DNA of 6,886 nt from Oscillospiraceae bacterium (GTDB lineage: Bacteria > Bacillota > Clostridia > Oscillospirales > Acutalibacteraceae): the NCBI GenBank assembly GCA_031283835.1, contig JAITBA010000046.1, positions 1 to 6,886 of the forward strand. The letters run 5' to 3'. The translations under genes and the position numbers were made by a program. Under the pieces are notes generated by a model, which searched no databases, had not been told where the DNA came from, and worked only from the letters and a program-made list of their open reading frames with translations. Of the stretch, positions 1-5,555 are shown one piece after another; the first letter of the stretch is position 1; each line of letters starts with the position of its first letter.

Positions 1-429
1 GTTGGGGCAGTGCGTCACACAGGCGGGCTGTCCCACGCTATTTTTGGCGCACAGTTCACACTTTTGCACCACATGGTGCGCCTTGTCTGGCTGAATCGCG
101 CCGTAGGGACAGGCCAGAATGCAGGTGTGGCAACCCACGCACTTGTCCTGGTCCACAACAACGATGCCGTTGACCACCGAAATCGCGCCGCTGATACAGC
201 TTTTGCGGCACAAGGGTTCGTCGCAGTGGCGGCAGGGCACGGCAAAGCAAACCTTGCCGTTGTCCTCCACGGTGATGCGGGGATTAATTTTGAACCCCTT
301 CAAATTTTTTGCCAAATCGAGCTTTAAATCGCCGCTGTGGCTGCCACCGGCCAAGTTGGCGTTGGCGCAGTGATATTCGCACAAATGGCACCCCAGGCAC
401 CACTCTTCGCGGACATAAATTTTTTGCAT
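1..429 (-). CDS. 4Fe-4S ferredoxin-type electron-transfer subunit of split glutamate synthase (3' end off the window)
   Basis: This is an electron carrier of the HycB/HydN/DmsB-like polyferredoxin type; 143 residues are visible and the frame stays open to the left edge. The ATG at 429 is preceded at 5 nt by a near-perfect AGGAGGA. The cysteines fall in four groups able to hold four [4Fe-4S] clusters: C11-x2-C14-x2-C17-x3-C21, C66-x2-C69-x4-C74-x3-C78, C97-x2-C100-x2-C103-x3-C107-P and C124-x2-C127-x9-C137-x3-C141-P. There is no signal peptide or membrane segment, so it should be cytoplasmic. It lies 154 nt downstream of the FMN glutamate synthase subunit on the same strand. In split glutamate synthase clusters such a protein is thought to pass electrons from a flavin oxidoreductase to the FMN subunit; that role is inferred from context. 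The fold and cluster count are clear; the exact partner is not visible. Confidence 0.88.
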   Translation of the reverse strand, partial: MQKIYVREEWCLGCHLCEYHCANANLAGGSHSGDLKLDLAKNLKGFKINPRITVEDNGKVCFAVPCRHCDEPLCRKSCISGAISVVNGIVVVDQDKCVGCHTCILACPYGAIQPDKAHHVVQKCELCAKNSVGQPACVTHCPN

Positions 430-433
430 AGAG

Positions 434-440
434 TCCTCCT
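434..440 (-). promoter_or_regulatory. Ribosome binding site of the ferredoxin gene
   Basis: The minus strand reads AGGAGGA here, close to the anti-Shine-Dalgarno consensus, with about 5 nt between AGGAGG and the ATG at 429. It fixes the start of the partial ferredoxin gene. It lies just downstream (in transcription) of repeat copy A. Confidence 0.85.
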
Positions 441-454
441 TGTAGTATTTCCAA

Positions 455-530
455 CTAAGAACCTGTATTTGTAGCCTAAACCGTTCCGATTTTGAGCAAT
501 TTTTTGCCGAACAATGAAATTTTAACGCAG
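455..530 (-). repeat. Intergenic element, copy A
   Basis: About 50 bp at 455-508 matches 2251-2303 in the other long gap of this cluster, including the shared blocks CCGTTCC and ATTTTGAGC. Over the best 40 bp there are seven differences and all are transitions. Both copies also have AACGCAG at the far edge (524-530 here). In the transcribed strand this copy can form AUUGUUC paired with GAACGGU (two G-U pairs) around an inner GCAA/UUGC hairpin with an AAAA loop. It sits immediately upstream of the ferredoxin ribosome binding site. It could be a structured 5' leader or a small palindromic repeat; the sequence alone does not decide. Confidence 0.6.
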
Positions 531-555
531 TACGACCGAAAATCCGCCAGAAGAT

Positions 556-584
556 GGGCGTTGAGCGTTAGTGTCAACACGCCC
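556..584 (-). other. Hairpin at the stop codon of the FMN glutamate synthase gene
   Basis: GGGCG (556-560) plus TTGA (561-564) pairs with TCAA (574-577) and CGCCC (580-584), with a 2-nt bulge and a 9-nt loop. It begins at the stop codon of the upstream gene. No U-tract follows on the minus strand, so it is not a standard intrinsic terminator; it could protect or process the mRNA 3' end. Weak support. Confidence 0.25.
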
Positions 585-2086
585 TAATTCCCCGCGTGCC
601 TAATCCCCAAAATATCCAGCTCTTCCTGGGTCATGCCCACGCCGCGGAGCATCAGACGGTTGCCGCGCAGGCTCTCGATGCTGTTGATACCCATGCCGCC
701 CATAACTTCCTTCAGCTCATGCATCCAGGCGTGAACAAGATTGACCAAGTGCCGGCTGCCGATTTCGGGGTTCAGGCGTTTCACCAGCTCGGGGCGCTGG
801 GTGGCAATGCCCCAGTTGCACAGGTTTGTGTGGCAGCTGCGGCACAGGTGGCACCCCAAGGCCATCAGTGCGCCTGTGGCAATGTAGCACGCATCGGCGC
901 CCAGGGCAATGGCCTTGATCCAATCGGTGCTGCTGCGGATAGAGCCGCCCACCACCAGGCTCACGTCGTCGCGGATCCCCTCTTCGCGCAGGCGCTGGTC
1001 CACGCTGGCTAGGGCCAGTTCAACAGGGATGCCCACGTTGTCGCGGATACGGGTGGGCGCGGCGCCCGTGCCGCCCCGATAGCCGTCAATAGCAATGATA
1101 TCCGCCCCCGAACGCGCCACGCCGCTAGCAATGGCCGCCACGTTATGCACGGCGGCAATCTTCACGATGATGGGCTTTTCGTTGTTCGTGGCTTCCTTCA
1201 GCGAATACACCAGCTGGCGCAAGTCTTCGATGGAATAAATATCGTGGTGCGGCGCAGGCGAAATTGCGTCGGAATATTCCGGGGTCATGCGGGTTTGGGC
1301 CACCTGGCCAAAGTTTTTTGTGCCCGGCAAGTGCCCGCCAATGCCCGGCTTGGCCCCCTGCCCCATTTTAATTTCGACTGCCGCGCCGGCCATAAGATAG
1401 CGGTGGTGCACGCCAAAGCGCCCGCTGGCCACCTGCACAATGGTGTTGGGGCCGTATTCGTAGAAATCTTTGTGCAACCCGCCCTCGCCGCTGTTGTAGC
1501 AGGTACCCAGCTCTGCGGCAGCCAACGCAAGGCTCTTGTGGGCGTTGTAGCTGATGGAGCCAAAGCTCATAGCACTAAACATCAGCGGCATTCTCAGCTC
1601 AATTTGCGGGGTCAGGTTGTCCACTAGGTTGCCGTTTGCGTCGCGCGCAATGGGCTGGTTCTTTTTGCCCAAAAAGGTGCGGGTTTCCATGGGCTCCCGC
1701 AAGGGGTCGATAGAAGGGTTTGTCACCTGGCTGGCGTTGAGCAGAATGCGGTCGAAATAGCCGGGCAGCGGGCGCGGGTTGCCCATGGAGCTTAACAGCA
1801 CACCGCCTGTGTTGGCCTGCAAATACAGCTCCCGGATGGTTTCGCCGCCCCAGTTGCCGTTGGGCCGAAAGGTGTGCGCCGTCTGCACAATCTTCAGCGC
1901 CTTGGTGGGGCACAGTGTCACGCAGCGGTGGCAGTTGACGCACTTCTCGTCATAACTTTCCATCTCGCCGCTTTTTTCGTCATAGCCATGGGCGCAATTG
2001 GCGCACTGCCGCTCACACACACGACAGGCAATGCATTTTTTCTCGCTGCGCACAATTTCAAATTCGGGGTGTACGTATAGATCCAT
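584..2086 (-). CDS. FMN-dependent glutamate synthase catalytic subunit with N-terminal ferredoxin domain
   Basis: A 500-residue stand-alone version of the glutamate synthase central/FMN domain (Glu_synthase family), which condenses ammonia with 2-oxoglutarate to glutamate. Residues 18-28 (C18, C21, C24, C28) and 49-59 (C49, C52, C55, C59 followed by P) form a two-[4Fe-4S] ferredoxin domain. From about residue 75 the flavin barrel follows, with signature stretches MGQGAKPGIGGHLPG (241-255) and ISPAPHHDIYSIEDL (275-289). The cysteines for the [3Fe-4S] cluster are C412, C418 and C423 with the family spacing C-x5-C-x4-C, followed by the GIATQRPEL stretch. No amidotransferase or GXGXG domain is fused, in contrast to the roughly 1,500-residue GltB of proteobacteria. 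The ATG at 2086 has AGGAGA 5 nt upstream. The amidotransferase upstream and the ferredoxin downstream fit one enzyme complex. Related split proteins also serve as N-methylglutamate synthase or Glx proteins, so the substrate is not certain. Confidence 0.93.
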   Translation of the reverse strand: MDLYVHPEFEIVRSEKKCIACRVCERQCANCAHGYDEKSGEMESYDEKCVNCHRCVTLCPTKALKIVQTAHTFRPNGNWGGETIRELYLQANTGGVLLSSMGNPRPLPGYFDRILLNASQVTNPSIDPLREPMETRTFLGKKNQPIARDANGNLVDNLTPQIELRMPLMFSAMSFGSISYNAHKSLALAAAELGTCYNSGEGGLHKDFYEYGPNTIVQVASGRFGVHHRYLMAGAAVEIKMGQGAKPGIGGHLPGTKNFGQVAQTRMTPEYSDAISPAPHHDIYSIEDLRQLVYSLKEATNNEKPIIVKIAAVHNVAAIASGVARSGADIIAIDGYRGGTGAAPTRIRDNVGIPVELALASVDQRLREEGIRDDVSLVVGGSIRSSTDWIKAIALGADACYIATGALMALGCHLCRSCHTNLCNWGIATQRPELVKRLNPEIGSRHLVNLVHAWMHELKEVMGGMGINSIESLRGNRLMLRGVGMTQEELDILGIRHAGN

Positions 2087-2250
2087 AGTGTTCTCCTATT
2101 GTTGCATGCGTCATATTTTTGAGGGAAAAGTGTTAGACCTCATCGGAAACCAGGGGCGAGTGGATTTGCAAGGAAAAATTTTGTCCTGCATGGCAGAAAT
2201 TTTATCGCAACTCTGCCGGCAGGGGTTTTCGAGTTTGAGGAGGTCTATCG

Positions 2251-2336
2251 CTTAAAACCTGCGTTCACAGCCTGAACCGTTCCAATTTTGAGCGGATTTT
2301 GCCAAAAAACGCACGGTGAACGGCTATAAACGCAGG
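2251..2336 (-). repeat. Intergenic element, copy B, with long imperfect inverted-repeat ends
   Basis: This is the second copy of the element at 455-530, in the same orientation and also in a gap of the glutamate synthase cluster. Its ends are inverted repeats: 2258-2272 (CCTGCGTTCACAGCC) and 2322-2336 (GGCTATAAACGCAGG). In the minus-strand transcript these form a 15-bp stem in which the only two non-Watson-Crick positions are G-U pairs; in the plus-strand sense the same positions would be C-A mismatches. Inside, ACCGU/ACGGU and a UUUU-GGC-AAAA hairpin flanked by GCG/CGC can also form. The strand asymmetry suggests an RNA made from the minus strand, matching the genes. Confidence 0.6.
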
Positions 2337-2339
2337 GGC

Positions 2340-2417
2340 TTACTTGGTGGCGAAGTACCAGACCGCCAGAGCAGCCAGCGCCAGCGCAACGGCCAGGCCA
2401 ACCCTCTGCAGCAGCCG
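2340..2417 (-). other. 25-codon hydrophobic open stretch without a start codon
   Basis: Between an in-frame TGA (2418-2420) and a TAA (2340-2342), the minus strand encodes RLLQRV followed by a hydrophobic alanine/leucine stretch and the end VWYFATK. This looks like a C-terminal transmembrane helix with a basic tail. There is no ATG, GTG or TTG and no ribosome binding site. It could be the remnant of a small membrane protein gene, or the displaced end of the poly-Asp protein after a frameshift, or chance in GC-rich DNA. Weak. Confidence 0.2.
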
Positions 2418-2433
2418 TCAAAAACAGCGCGCC

Positions 2434-2733
2434 TTATCCAACAGCGTCGGGGTCGTCGTAATCCCCGGGAAGATCGTCGTCGTCATCGTCGTCGTCATCA
2501 TCGTCGTCGTCGTCACTCCCGGGCTTTTTCCAGGCGCTGACCAGCAACAGCACAGCGCCCGCGCCCGCAGAAAGGATTGCGATCCAGAACAGAACGATCG
2601 CGCTAACTTCCAGCGGCCTGCCAAAATAGGGGCGGTTGAAGGTGTAGCTACCGATGAAAGCGGTGAGGAAAATGGCGCACGCCAGCCCCAGCACAGCACC
2701 AAACACGGTTTTAAGAATTTTTTTCAGGTCCAT
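2434..2733 (-). CDS. Small two-helix membrane protein with poly-aspartate C-terminus, function unknown
   Basis: I do not recognise a family. From the ATG at 2733 the protein has 99 residues. Two transmembrane helices are visible, at about residues 10-30 (VFGAVLGLACAIFLTAFIG) and 48-68 (VSAIVLFWIAILSAGAGAVLLLV), joined by a short polar loop with YFGRP. After WKKPGS comes a run of 14 aspartates (residues 74-87) and then LPGDYDDPDAVG, so 19 of the last 26 residues are D, P or G. A GTG nine codons upstream (2760) is in frame, but the ATG has a GGGGG ribosome binding site at a good distance and is preferred. The N-terminal MDLKKILK is basic, so both ends are probably cytoplasmic, with the acidic tail inside. 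It lies 177 nt after the amidotransferase gene and 347 nt before the FMN subunit. Membrane tethering or metal binding is possible but unproven. Confidence 0.7.
   Translation of the reverse strand: MDLKKILKTVFGAVLGLACAIFLTAFIGSYTFNRPYFGRPLEVSAIVLFWIAILSAGAGAVLLLVSAWKKPGSDDDDDDDDDDDDDDLPGDYDDPDAVG
2473..2514 (-). repeat. Trinucleotide GAC/GAT run coding 14 aspartates
   Basis: Fourteen consecutive aspartate codons in the order GAC x4, GAT x2, GAC x3, GAT, GAC x3, GAT. The interspersed GAT codons show it is not a freshly expanded pure repeat, but such a tract is still prone to length change by slippage. It lies in frame within the small membrane protein. Confidence 0.9.
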
Positions 2734-2740
2734 AGAAATT

Positions 2741-2745
2741 CCCCC
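2741..2745 (-). promoter_or_regulatory. Ribosome binding site deciding the start of the poly-Asp protein
   Basis: GGGGG on the minus strand, 7 nt before the ATG at 2733. It supports that start over the in-frame GTG at 2760, which would place this motif inside the coding sequence. Confidence 0.55.
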
Positions 2746-2811
2746 AATCAAGATAGGCACATAGACGGCCTTATCAATTAATTTATAGCCGATTCAGTTG
2801 AAAAGCGTCCG

Positions 2812-2829
2812 ATGATTTTCGCGAATCAT
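2812..2829 (-). other. Small hairpin in the gap after the amidotransferase gene
   Basis: ATGATT (2812-2817) pairs with AATCAT (2824-2829) around a 6-nt loop. The following minus-strand sequence, CGGACGCTTTTC, has only a short T run, so termination here is doubtful. A TATAAA at 2782-2787 further downstream could be a -10 for the poly-Asp gene, but no matching -35 was seen. Confidence 0.25.
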
Positions 2830-2875
2830 TTTCGCCTTTTATTAAGGAAGATGGCGCGGAAAGGCAGAAAATAGA

Positions 2876-2899
2876 CCGAAAAGACCGGAGGGTTTTCGG
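2876..2899 (-). terminator. Possible weak terminator after the amidotransferase gene
   Basis: CCGAAAA (2876-2882) and TTTTCGG (2893-2899) form a perfect 7-bp stem with a 10-nt loop, starting 11 nt after the amidotransferase stop codon. On the minus strand it is followed by TCTATTTTCTG, a broken U-tract. It may be partial termination that lowers expression of the downstream genes, or 3' end stabilisation. Confidence 0.4.
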
Positions 2900-2910
2900 C
2901 TTGATTGGCC

Positions 2911-3993
2911 TTATTGGTCGCGCTCCACAATCACCGGCTCGCCCGACATGGGGCTCCAAATGCGCTGGATATTGGGGCAGACGGCGCGAATGGCAGCCTC
3001 TTCGCTGGCGGCGTAGAAACGGTCGCCGTGGTCGCCGCACACCATGCTGCGCAGCTTCAGCCGGTCGCCGAGGACCATCATACCGCCGGTGTAGCCCAAG
3101 ATAATCGAAAACGGCCCCGTCACCAGCAGCGCGGGAAAGCGCTTGCGCAGGAATGTAAAATAGGCGCGCTGCGCGTCGGGCATTTCTTGAATGGTGCTCC
3201 AAAAGGGCGCGGCCATCACATTGGCGGTTTCGGTCAGGGTCATGCCCAGCTTGCGGTGCAAATAATCCACAATATAAGTGATCGCCTCTGTGTCAGTCTG
3301 GAGCGAATGCTTGTAGCCAAACATTTCAAGAAAGCGGCGGTTGGCGTCGTAGCTCGAAATTTCGCCGTTGTGCACCACAGAATAATCCAGCAGACCAAAG
3401 GGGTGCGCCCCGCCCCACCAGCCGGGGGTGTTTGTGGGGTAGCGTCCGTGGGCCGTCCAGCAATAGCCCGCATAATTTTGCAGCTGATAAAACCGCCCCA
3501 CATCCTCGGGGAAGCCATTGGCCTTGAAGATGCCCATGTTTTTGCCGCTAGAAAACACATAAGCGCCCGCAATTTTTTCGTTGATACGCAACGCGCAGTG
3601 CGATACGTACTCCGCCTCGCTCAACTGGCTGGCCTTAAGCCTATCGGGCAAGGGCAGCAAAAAGTAGCGATAAATCAAAGGTTCGTCTTTGATGGAGGGC
3701 ACCTTTTGGGTCGGGATTTCGCCAAAACTGACGATACTGAAGCGACGCTCAAGATAATTTTCGCACTTCTTTTGGCACTGCGGGTCGTCATAGAACAGAT
3801 GAAACGCGTAATAATCCGAAAATTCCGGATAAATGCCATAGCCGGCAAAACCGCCGCCCAGCCCGTTGGAGCGGTCATGCATCACCTCGATGGAACGGAT
3901 GATATCTTCGCCTGTCATGGCCTGGCCGCTGCGAGAAAACACCCCGGCAATCGCGCAGCCGGAAGGGATTCGGATTTGACCTTCTTTGAGCAT
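2911..3993 (-). CDS. Class II glutamine amidotransferase subunit of split glutamate synthase
   Basis: A 360-residue stand-alone glutaminase domain (GATase_2, Ntn-hydrolase fold) that hydrolyses glutamine and should pass ammonia to the FMN subunit. The predicted nucleophile is Cys13 in the SGCAIAGVF stretch. It must be exposed by removing a 12-residue leader, and the usual Gly after the Cys is Ala here. Further family motifs are RYPTNT (184-189), HPFG (197-200), VVHNGEISSY (206-215; Asn209 and Gly210 form the expected oxyanion site) and TDTEA (233-237). There is no signal peptide or membrane helix. The ATG at 3991-3993 has GAGAGG about 8 nt upstream, and a strong promoter and structured leader precede it, so it is probably the first gene of the transcript. 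Related proteins occur in Glx and N-methylglutamate synthase systems, but the ferredoxin partner downstream fits glutamate synthase better. Confidence 0.92.
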   Translation of the reverse strand: MLKEGQIRIPSGCAIAGVFSRSGQAMTGEDIIRSIEVMHDRSNGLGGGFAGYGIYPEFSDYYAFHLFYDDPQCQKKCENYLERRFSIVSFGEIPTQKVPSIKDEPLIYRYFLLPLPDRLKASQLSEAEYVSHCALRINEKIAGAYVFSSGKNMGIFKANGFPEDVGRFYQLQNYAGYCWTAHGRYPTNTPGWWGGAHPFGLLDYSVVHNGEISSYDANRRFLEMFGYKHSLQTDTEAITYIVDYLHRKLGMTLTETANVMAAPFWSTIQEMPDAQRAYFTFLRKRFPALLVTGPFSIILGYTGGMMVLGDRLKLRSMVCGDHGDRFYAASEEAAIRAVCPNIQRIWSPMSGEPVIVERDQ

Positions 3994-4022
3994 AATGGAA
4001 GCCTCTCAATCATTTCGTGCAT

Positions 4023-4094
4023 TGCGCCGCGAACTCAAAAATACCGCCCGGGAGCGACGCACGCCCCCGGGCAATCGGTTCGCCACATTGCGCA
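4023..4094 (-). promoter_or_regulatory. Structured 5' leader of the amidotransferase gene (possible attenuator or riboswitch-like element)
   Basis: On the minus strand three nested pairings can form: TGCGC/GCGCA (4090-4094 with 4023-4027), GCGAAC/GTTCGC (4078-4083 with 4029-4034) and the GC-only GCCCGGG/CCCGGGC (4066-4072 with 4046-4052). The inner stem is followed by GGTATTTTTG, terminator-like although the T run starts 3 nt late. The structure ends about 30 nt before the start codon, which leaves the ribosome binding site outside it. It matches no regulatory RNA class that I recognise. Control of nitrogen assimilation by attenuation is an inference. Confidence 0.5.
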
Positions 4095-4106
4095 TTGTCC
4101 AACTCT

Positions 4107-4136
4107 ATTGTACCGCATAAAACGTAACATTGTCAA
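4107..4136 (-). promoter_or_regulatory. Housekeeping sigma-type promoter for the glutamate synthase cluster
   Basis: The minus strand has a perfect -35 TTGACA (4131-4136), an 18-nt spacer and -10 TACAAT (4107-4112, five of six consensus bases). Transcription would start near 4100, giving a leader of roughly 100 nt before the amidotransferase ATG. This is the best promoter in the window. Confidence 0.8.
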
Positions 4137-4264
4137 GAGAAAAATGCAAATGCGTGGGTATTGGCAAGTTTTTCGGAATATTTTTTGGAATTTTAGGCAA
4201 TATCCCAAAAGAAATTTTAATTTTTTATCCGCACAAAAAATCTTTTTTTGTTTTTGCGTCAAGA
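4137..4264. other. AT-rich spacer with weak hairpins between the phosphoesterase gene and the cluster promoter
   Basis: No gene. The base composition is much richer in A/T than the flanking genes. ACAAAAAA/TTTTTTGT (4233-4240 and 4244-4251) is an 8-bp A/T-dominated stem within CGCA/TGCG-like flanks. GGGATATT/AATATTCC (4199-4206 with 4175-4182) pairs on the minus strand with one G-T. Neither is followed by a clean U-tract on the minus strand, but this region is the natural place for the phosphoesterase transcript to end. Confidence 0.35.
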
Positions 4265-5437
4265 TTACGTTTTGGTCAAAAAATAGCGAATCGGCGTCAC
4301 AAGAAGATTCCACACCCGCGTGAACGGCACCAAAAACACGCCGCGGAAAAAATCTTGCGCGTTGGCCACCGTGCGTTGCACGCCCGCGCCCTTGGCAAAC
4401 CGCGCCTGCACATACGTGTAGCGCTCCTTGGCATAGCACACACGGCCGCTGACCGCGTCGTTTGTCAGGGTAATGCGCGTTGCGCCGCGCAGCGGAAACG
4501 TCCCGTAGATCTCCCACGCAGCGCTGGGGAGATTCACCATGTTGAACCCGGCAGCTTTGTCGCGCACAATGTAGTCGTTGACGTGGTCGTGGCCAAAGAA
4601 CACGGCACGTACATTGCCCTTCTCGGTCAGGGTTTCGTACTCGCCTTCGGAAAAACAGGGCGGGCAAGGCGGTTCAAGCATAATGCCGGCCATTTTTAGG
4701 CCGGCCAGCTTCAGATAGGCCTGGTCGCCGTACTTTGGCGTCACCCACTCCTGCACAAACAGCGGCGCTTTCACCATGGCGCTATAGACCTCCGCCAGCG
4801 CAATGTGTTGAAACACAAACGTTTGCGGATAATTTTGCGCCGCCTGACCGGCCTTGAATACCGCCAGCTGATCCCGCATTACGGCGCGGCAGCCGCCTGC
4901 GCCCGGCTTGTTGCCGCCCTCATCAAAGAACCAAAGCACCGCGAACGTGCTGCCATCGGCGTTCTTAATCGGGTAACCAAAATTGGTAATGCCGCCGTTT
5001 TTGTCGGCATAGGCGGTGGCCATGGAATTGACGCACAGGCCTGCCCCCTCGGCAATATACATTTGCAGAATGTCCGTTTTGCTCAAGATCGCCTTGGTTT
5101 CGGCTGGCACATCGCCATAATCGTGGTTGCCAAACACCAGCGCAAAGGGCACGCCCGCCGCCTTCACGGGGGCCAAAATCACCTGCACGGCCATGCGGAT
5201 GCTGTCCGCTGTTTTGCAGGCGGTTTGGCACATCATGTCGCCCGTAAAAACCACCATATTAATCTTGCCATCGTATTTTTTCAGCGCGGCAGCCATAAAA
5301 GCCGTGACTTTCTCGCCCTTGCCCGCCCGCTGGTGAACGTCGCTGAACACTAAAATCCGATACGCGCCGTCATCGGCTGTTTTGTCGGGCGCGACCCGCG
5401 CAGGTGCCGCGGATAACAATTTTTTCACCGGTTTCAT
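4265..5437 (-). CDS. Calcineurin-like metallophosphoesterase (Dcr2/PAP29-like), catalytically complete
   Basis: A 390-residue two-metal phosphoesterase. The catalytic set is complete: D33 and H35 (SDVH), D67 (TGDMM), N104 and H105 (GNHD), H211 (QHI), and H283 and H285 (GHDH). The wording AGVPFALVFGNHD and FGHDHVNDYI resembles the Dcr2/PAP29-type branch. The substrate cannot be read from sequence. I chose the ATG at 5437, which has GAGGAGA 8 nt upstream; the frame stays open to an ATG at 5563, but that extension has no ribosome binding site and reads as non-coding. The N-terminus (MKPVKKLLSAAPARVAPDKT) has no hydrophobic core, so no signal peptide is seen. The last 28 residues (about 363-390) are hydrophobic and aromatic and might bind membrane. 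It is a collinear paralogue of the gene upstream, 210 nt away, which has lost the active site. Confidence 0.9.
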   Translation of the reverse strand: MKPVKKLLSAAPARVAPDKTADDGAYRILVFSDVHQRAGKGEKVTAFMAAALKKYDGKINMVVFTGDMMCQTACKTADSIRMAVQVILAPVKAAGVPFALVFGNHDYGDVPAETKAILSKTDILQMYIAEGAGLCVNSMATAYADKNGGITNFGYPIKNADGSTFAVLWFFDEGGNKPGAGGCRAVMRDQLAVFKAGQAAQNYPQTFVFQHIALAEVYSAMVKAPLFVQEWVTPKYGDQAYLKLAGLKMAGIMLEPPCPPCFSEGEYETLTEKGNVRAVFFGHDHVNDYIVRDKAAGFNMVNLPSAAWEIYGTFPLRGATRITLTNDAVSGRVCYAKERYTYVQARFAKGAGVQRTVANAQDFFRGVFLVPFTRVWNLLVTPIRYFLTKT

Positions 5438-5445
5438 GGCAAATT

Positions 5446-5452
5446 TCTCCTC
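5446..5452 (-). promoter_or_regulatory. Ribosome binding site deciding the phosphoesterase start
   Basis: GAGGAGA on the minus strand, 8 nt before the ATG at 5437. It selects this start over the upstream in-frame ATG at 5563 and so shortens the longest open frame by 42 codons. Confidence 0.8.
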
Positions 5453-5476
5453 AAAAAAATCGCAAGACGAGAAACA

Positions 5477-5502
5477 GGGATGTAGGCGTAGACCCACATC
5501 CC
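5477..5502 (-). other. Leader hairpin upstream of the active phosphoesterase gene
   Basis: On the minus strand GGGATGTGGG pairs with CCTACATCCC in a 10-bp stem with one G-U and a 6-nt loop, TCTACG. In the plus sense the G-U becomes a mismatch, so an RNA from the minus strand is the likely form. It ends about 40 nt before the start codon. A T7 run follows only 17 nt later, so it is not a standard terminator; it may be a leader structure or the end of the upstream transcript. Confidence 0.4.
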
Positions 5503-5555
5503 AAAAAGAGTATGCCGAACATAGATCGCCGCAAAACATCGTTGCGCCGACGCCC

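Larger units (their letters stand above)
2087..2433. other. 347-nt gap between the poly-Asp protein gene and the FMN subunit gene
   Basis: No complete gene is convincing here. It holds the AGGAGA ribosome binding site of the FMN subunit (2092-2097), an 8-bp inverted repeat TAGACCTC/GAGGTCTA (2134-2141 and 2240-2247) enclosing about 98 nt, a 10-bp palindrome CTGCCGGCAG (2213-2222), intergenic element copy B, and a 25-codon hydrophobic open stretch without a start. No good -35/-10 pair was seen on the minus strand. Confidence 0.5.

Noticed and set aside
2344..2781. Plus-strand open frames opposite the poly-Asp gene, with valine or arginine runs
   Set aside because: The runs are the antisense reading of the GAC/GAT tract. 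The minus-strand frame has two clean transmembrane helices and a ribosome binding site.
2783..3202. 139-codon minus-strand open frame overlapping the 3' end of the amidotransferase gene
   Set aside because: It is in a different frame of the same strand, has a basic low-information composition and no motif, and lies mostly within the true coding sequence.
2905..4323. 472-codon open frame on the plus strand opposite the amidotransferase gene
   Set aside because: It is a mirror of the real gene. The antisense protein shows no recognisable domain, it has no convincing ribosome binding site, and the minus strand carries clear GATase_2 motifs across the same DNA. Long antisense frames are common opposite GC-rich genes.
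4130..4699. 189-codon plus-strand open frame crossing the 3' end of the phosphoesterase gene
   Set aside because: It starts in the AT-rich spacer and continues antisense to a gene with strong motifs. No domain or initiation signal supports it.
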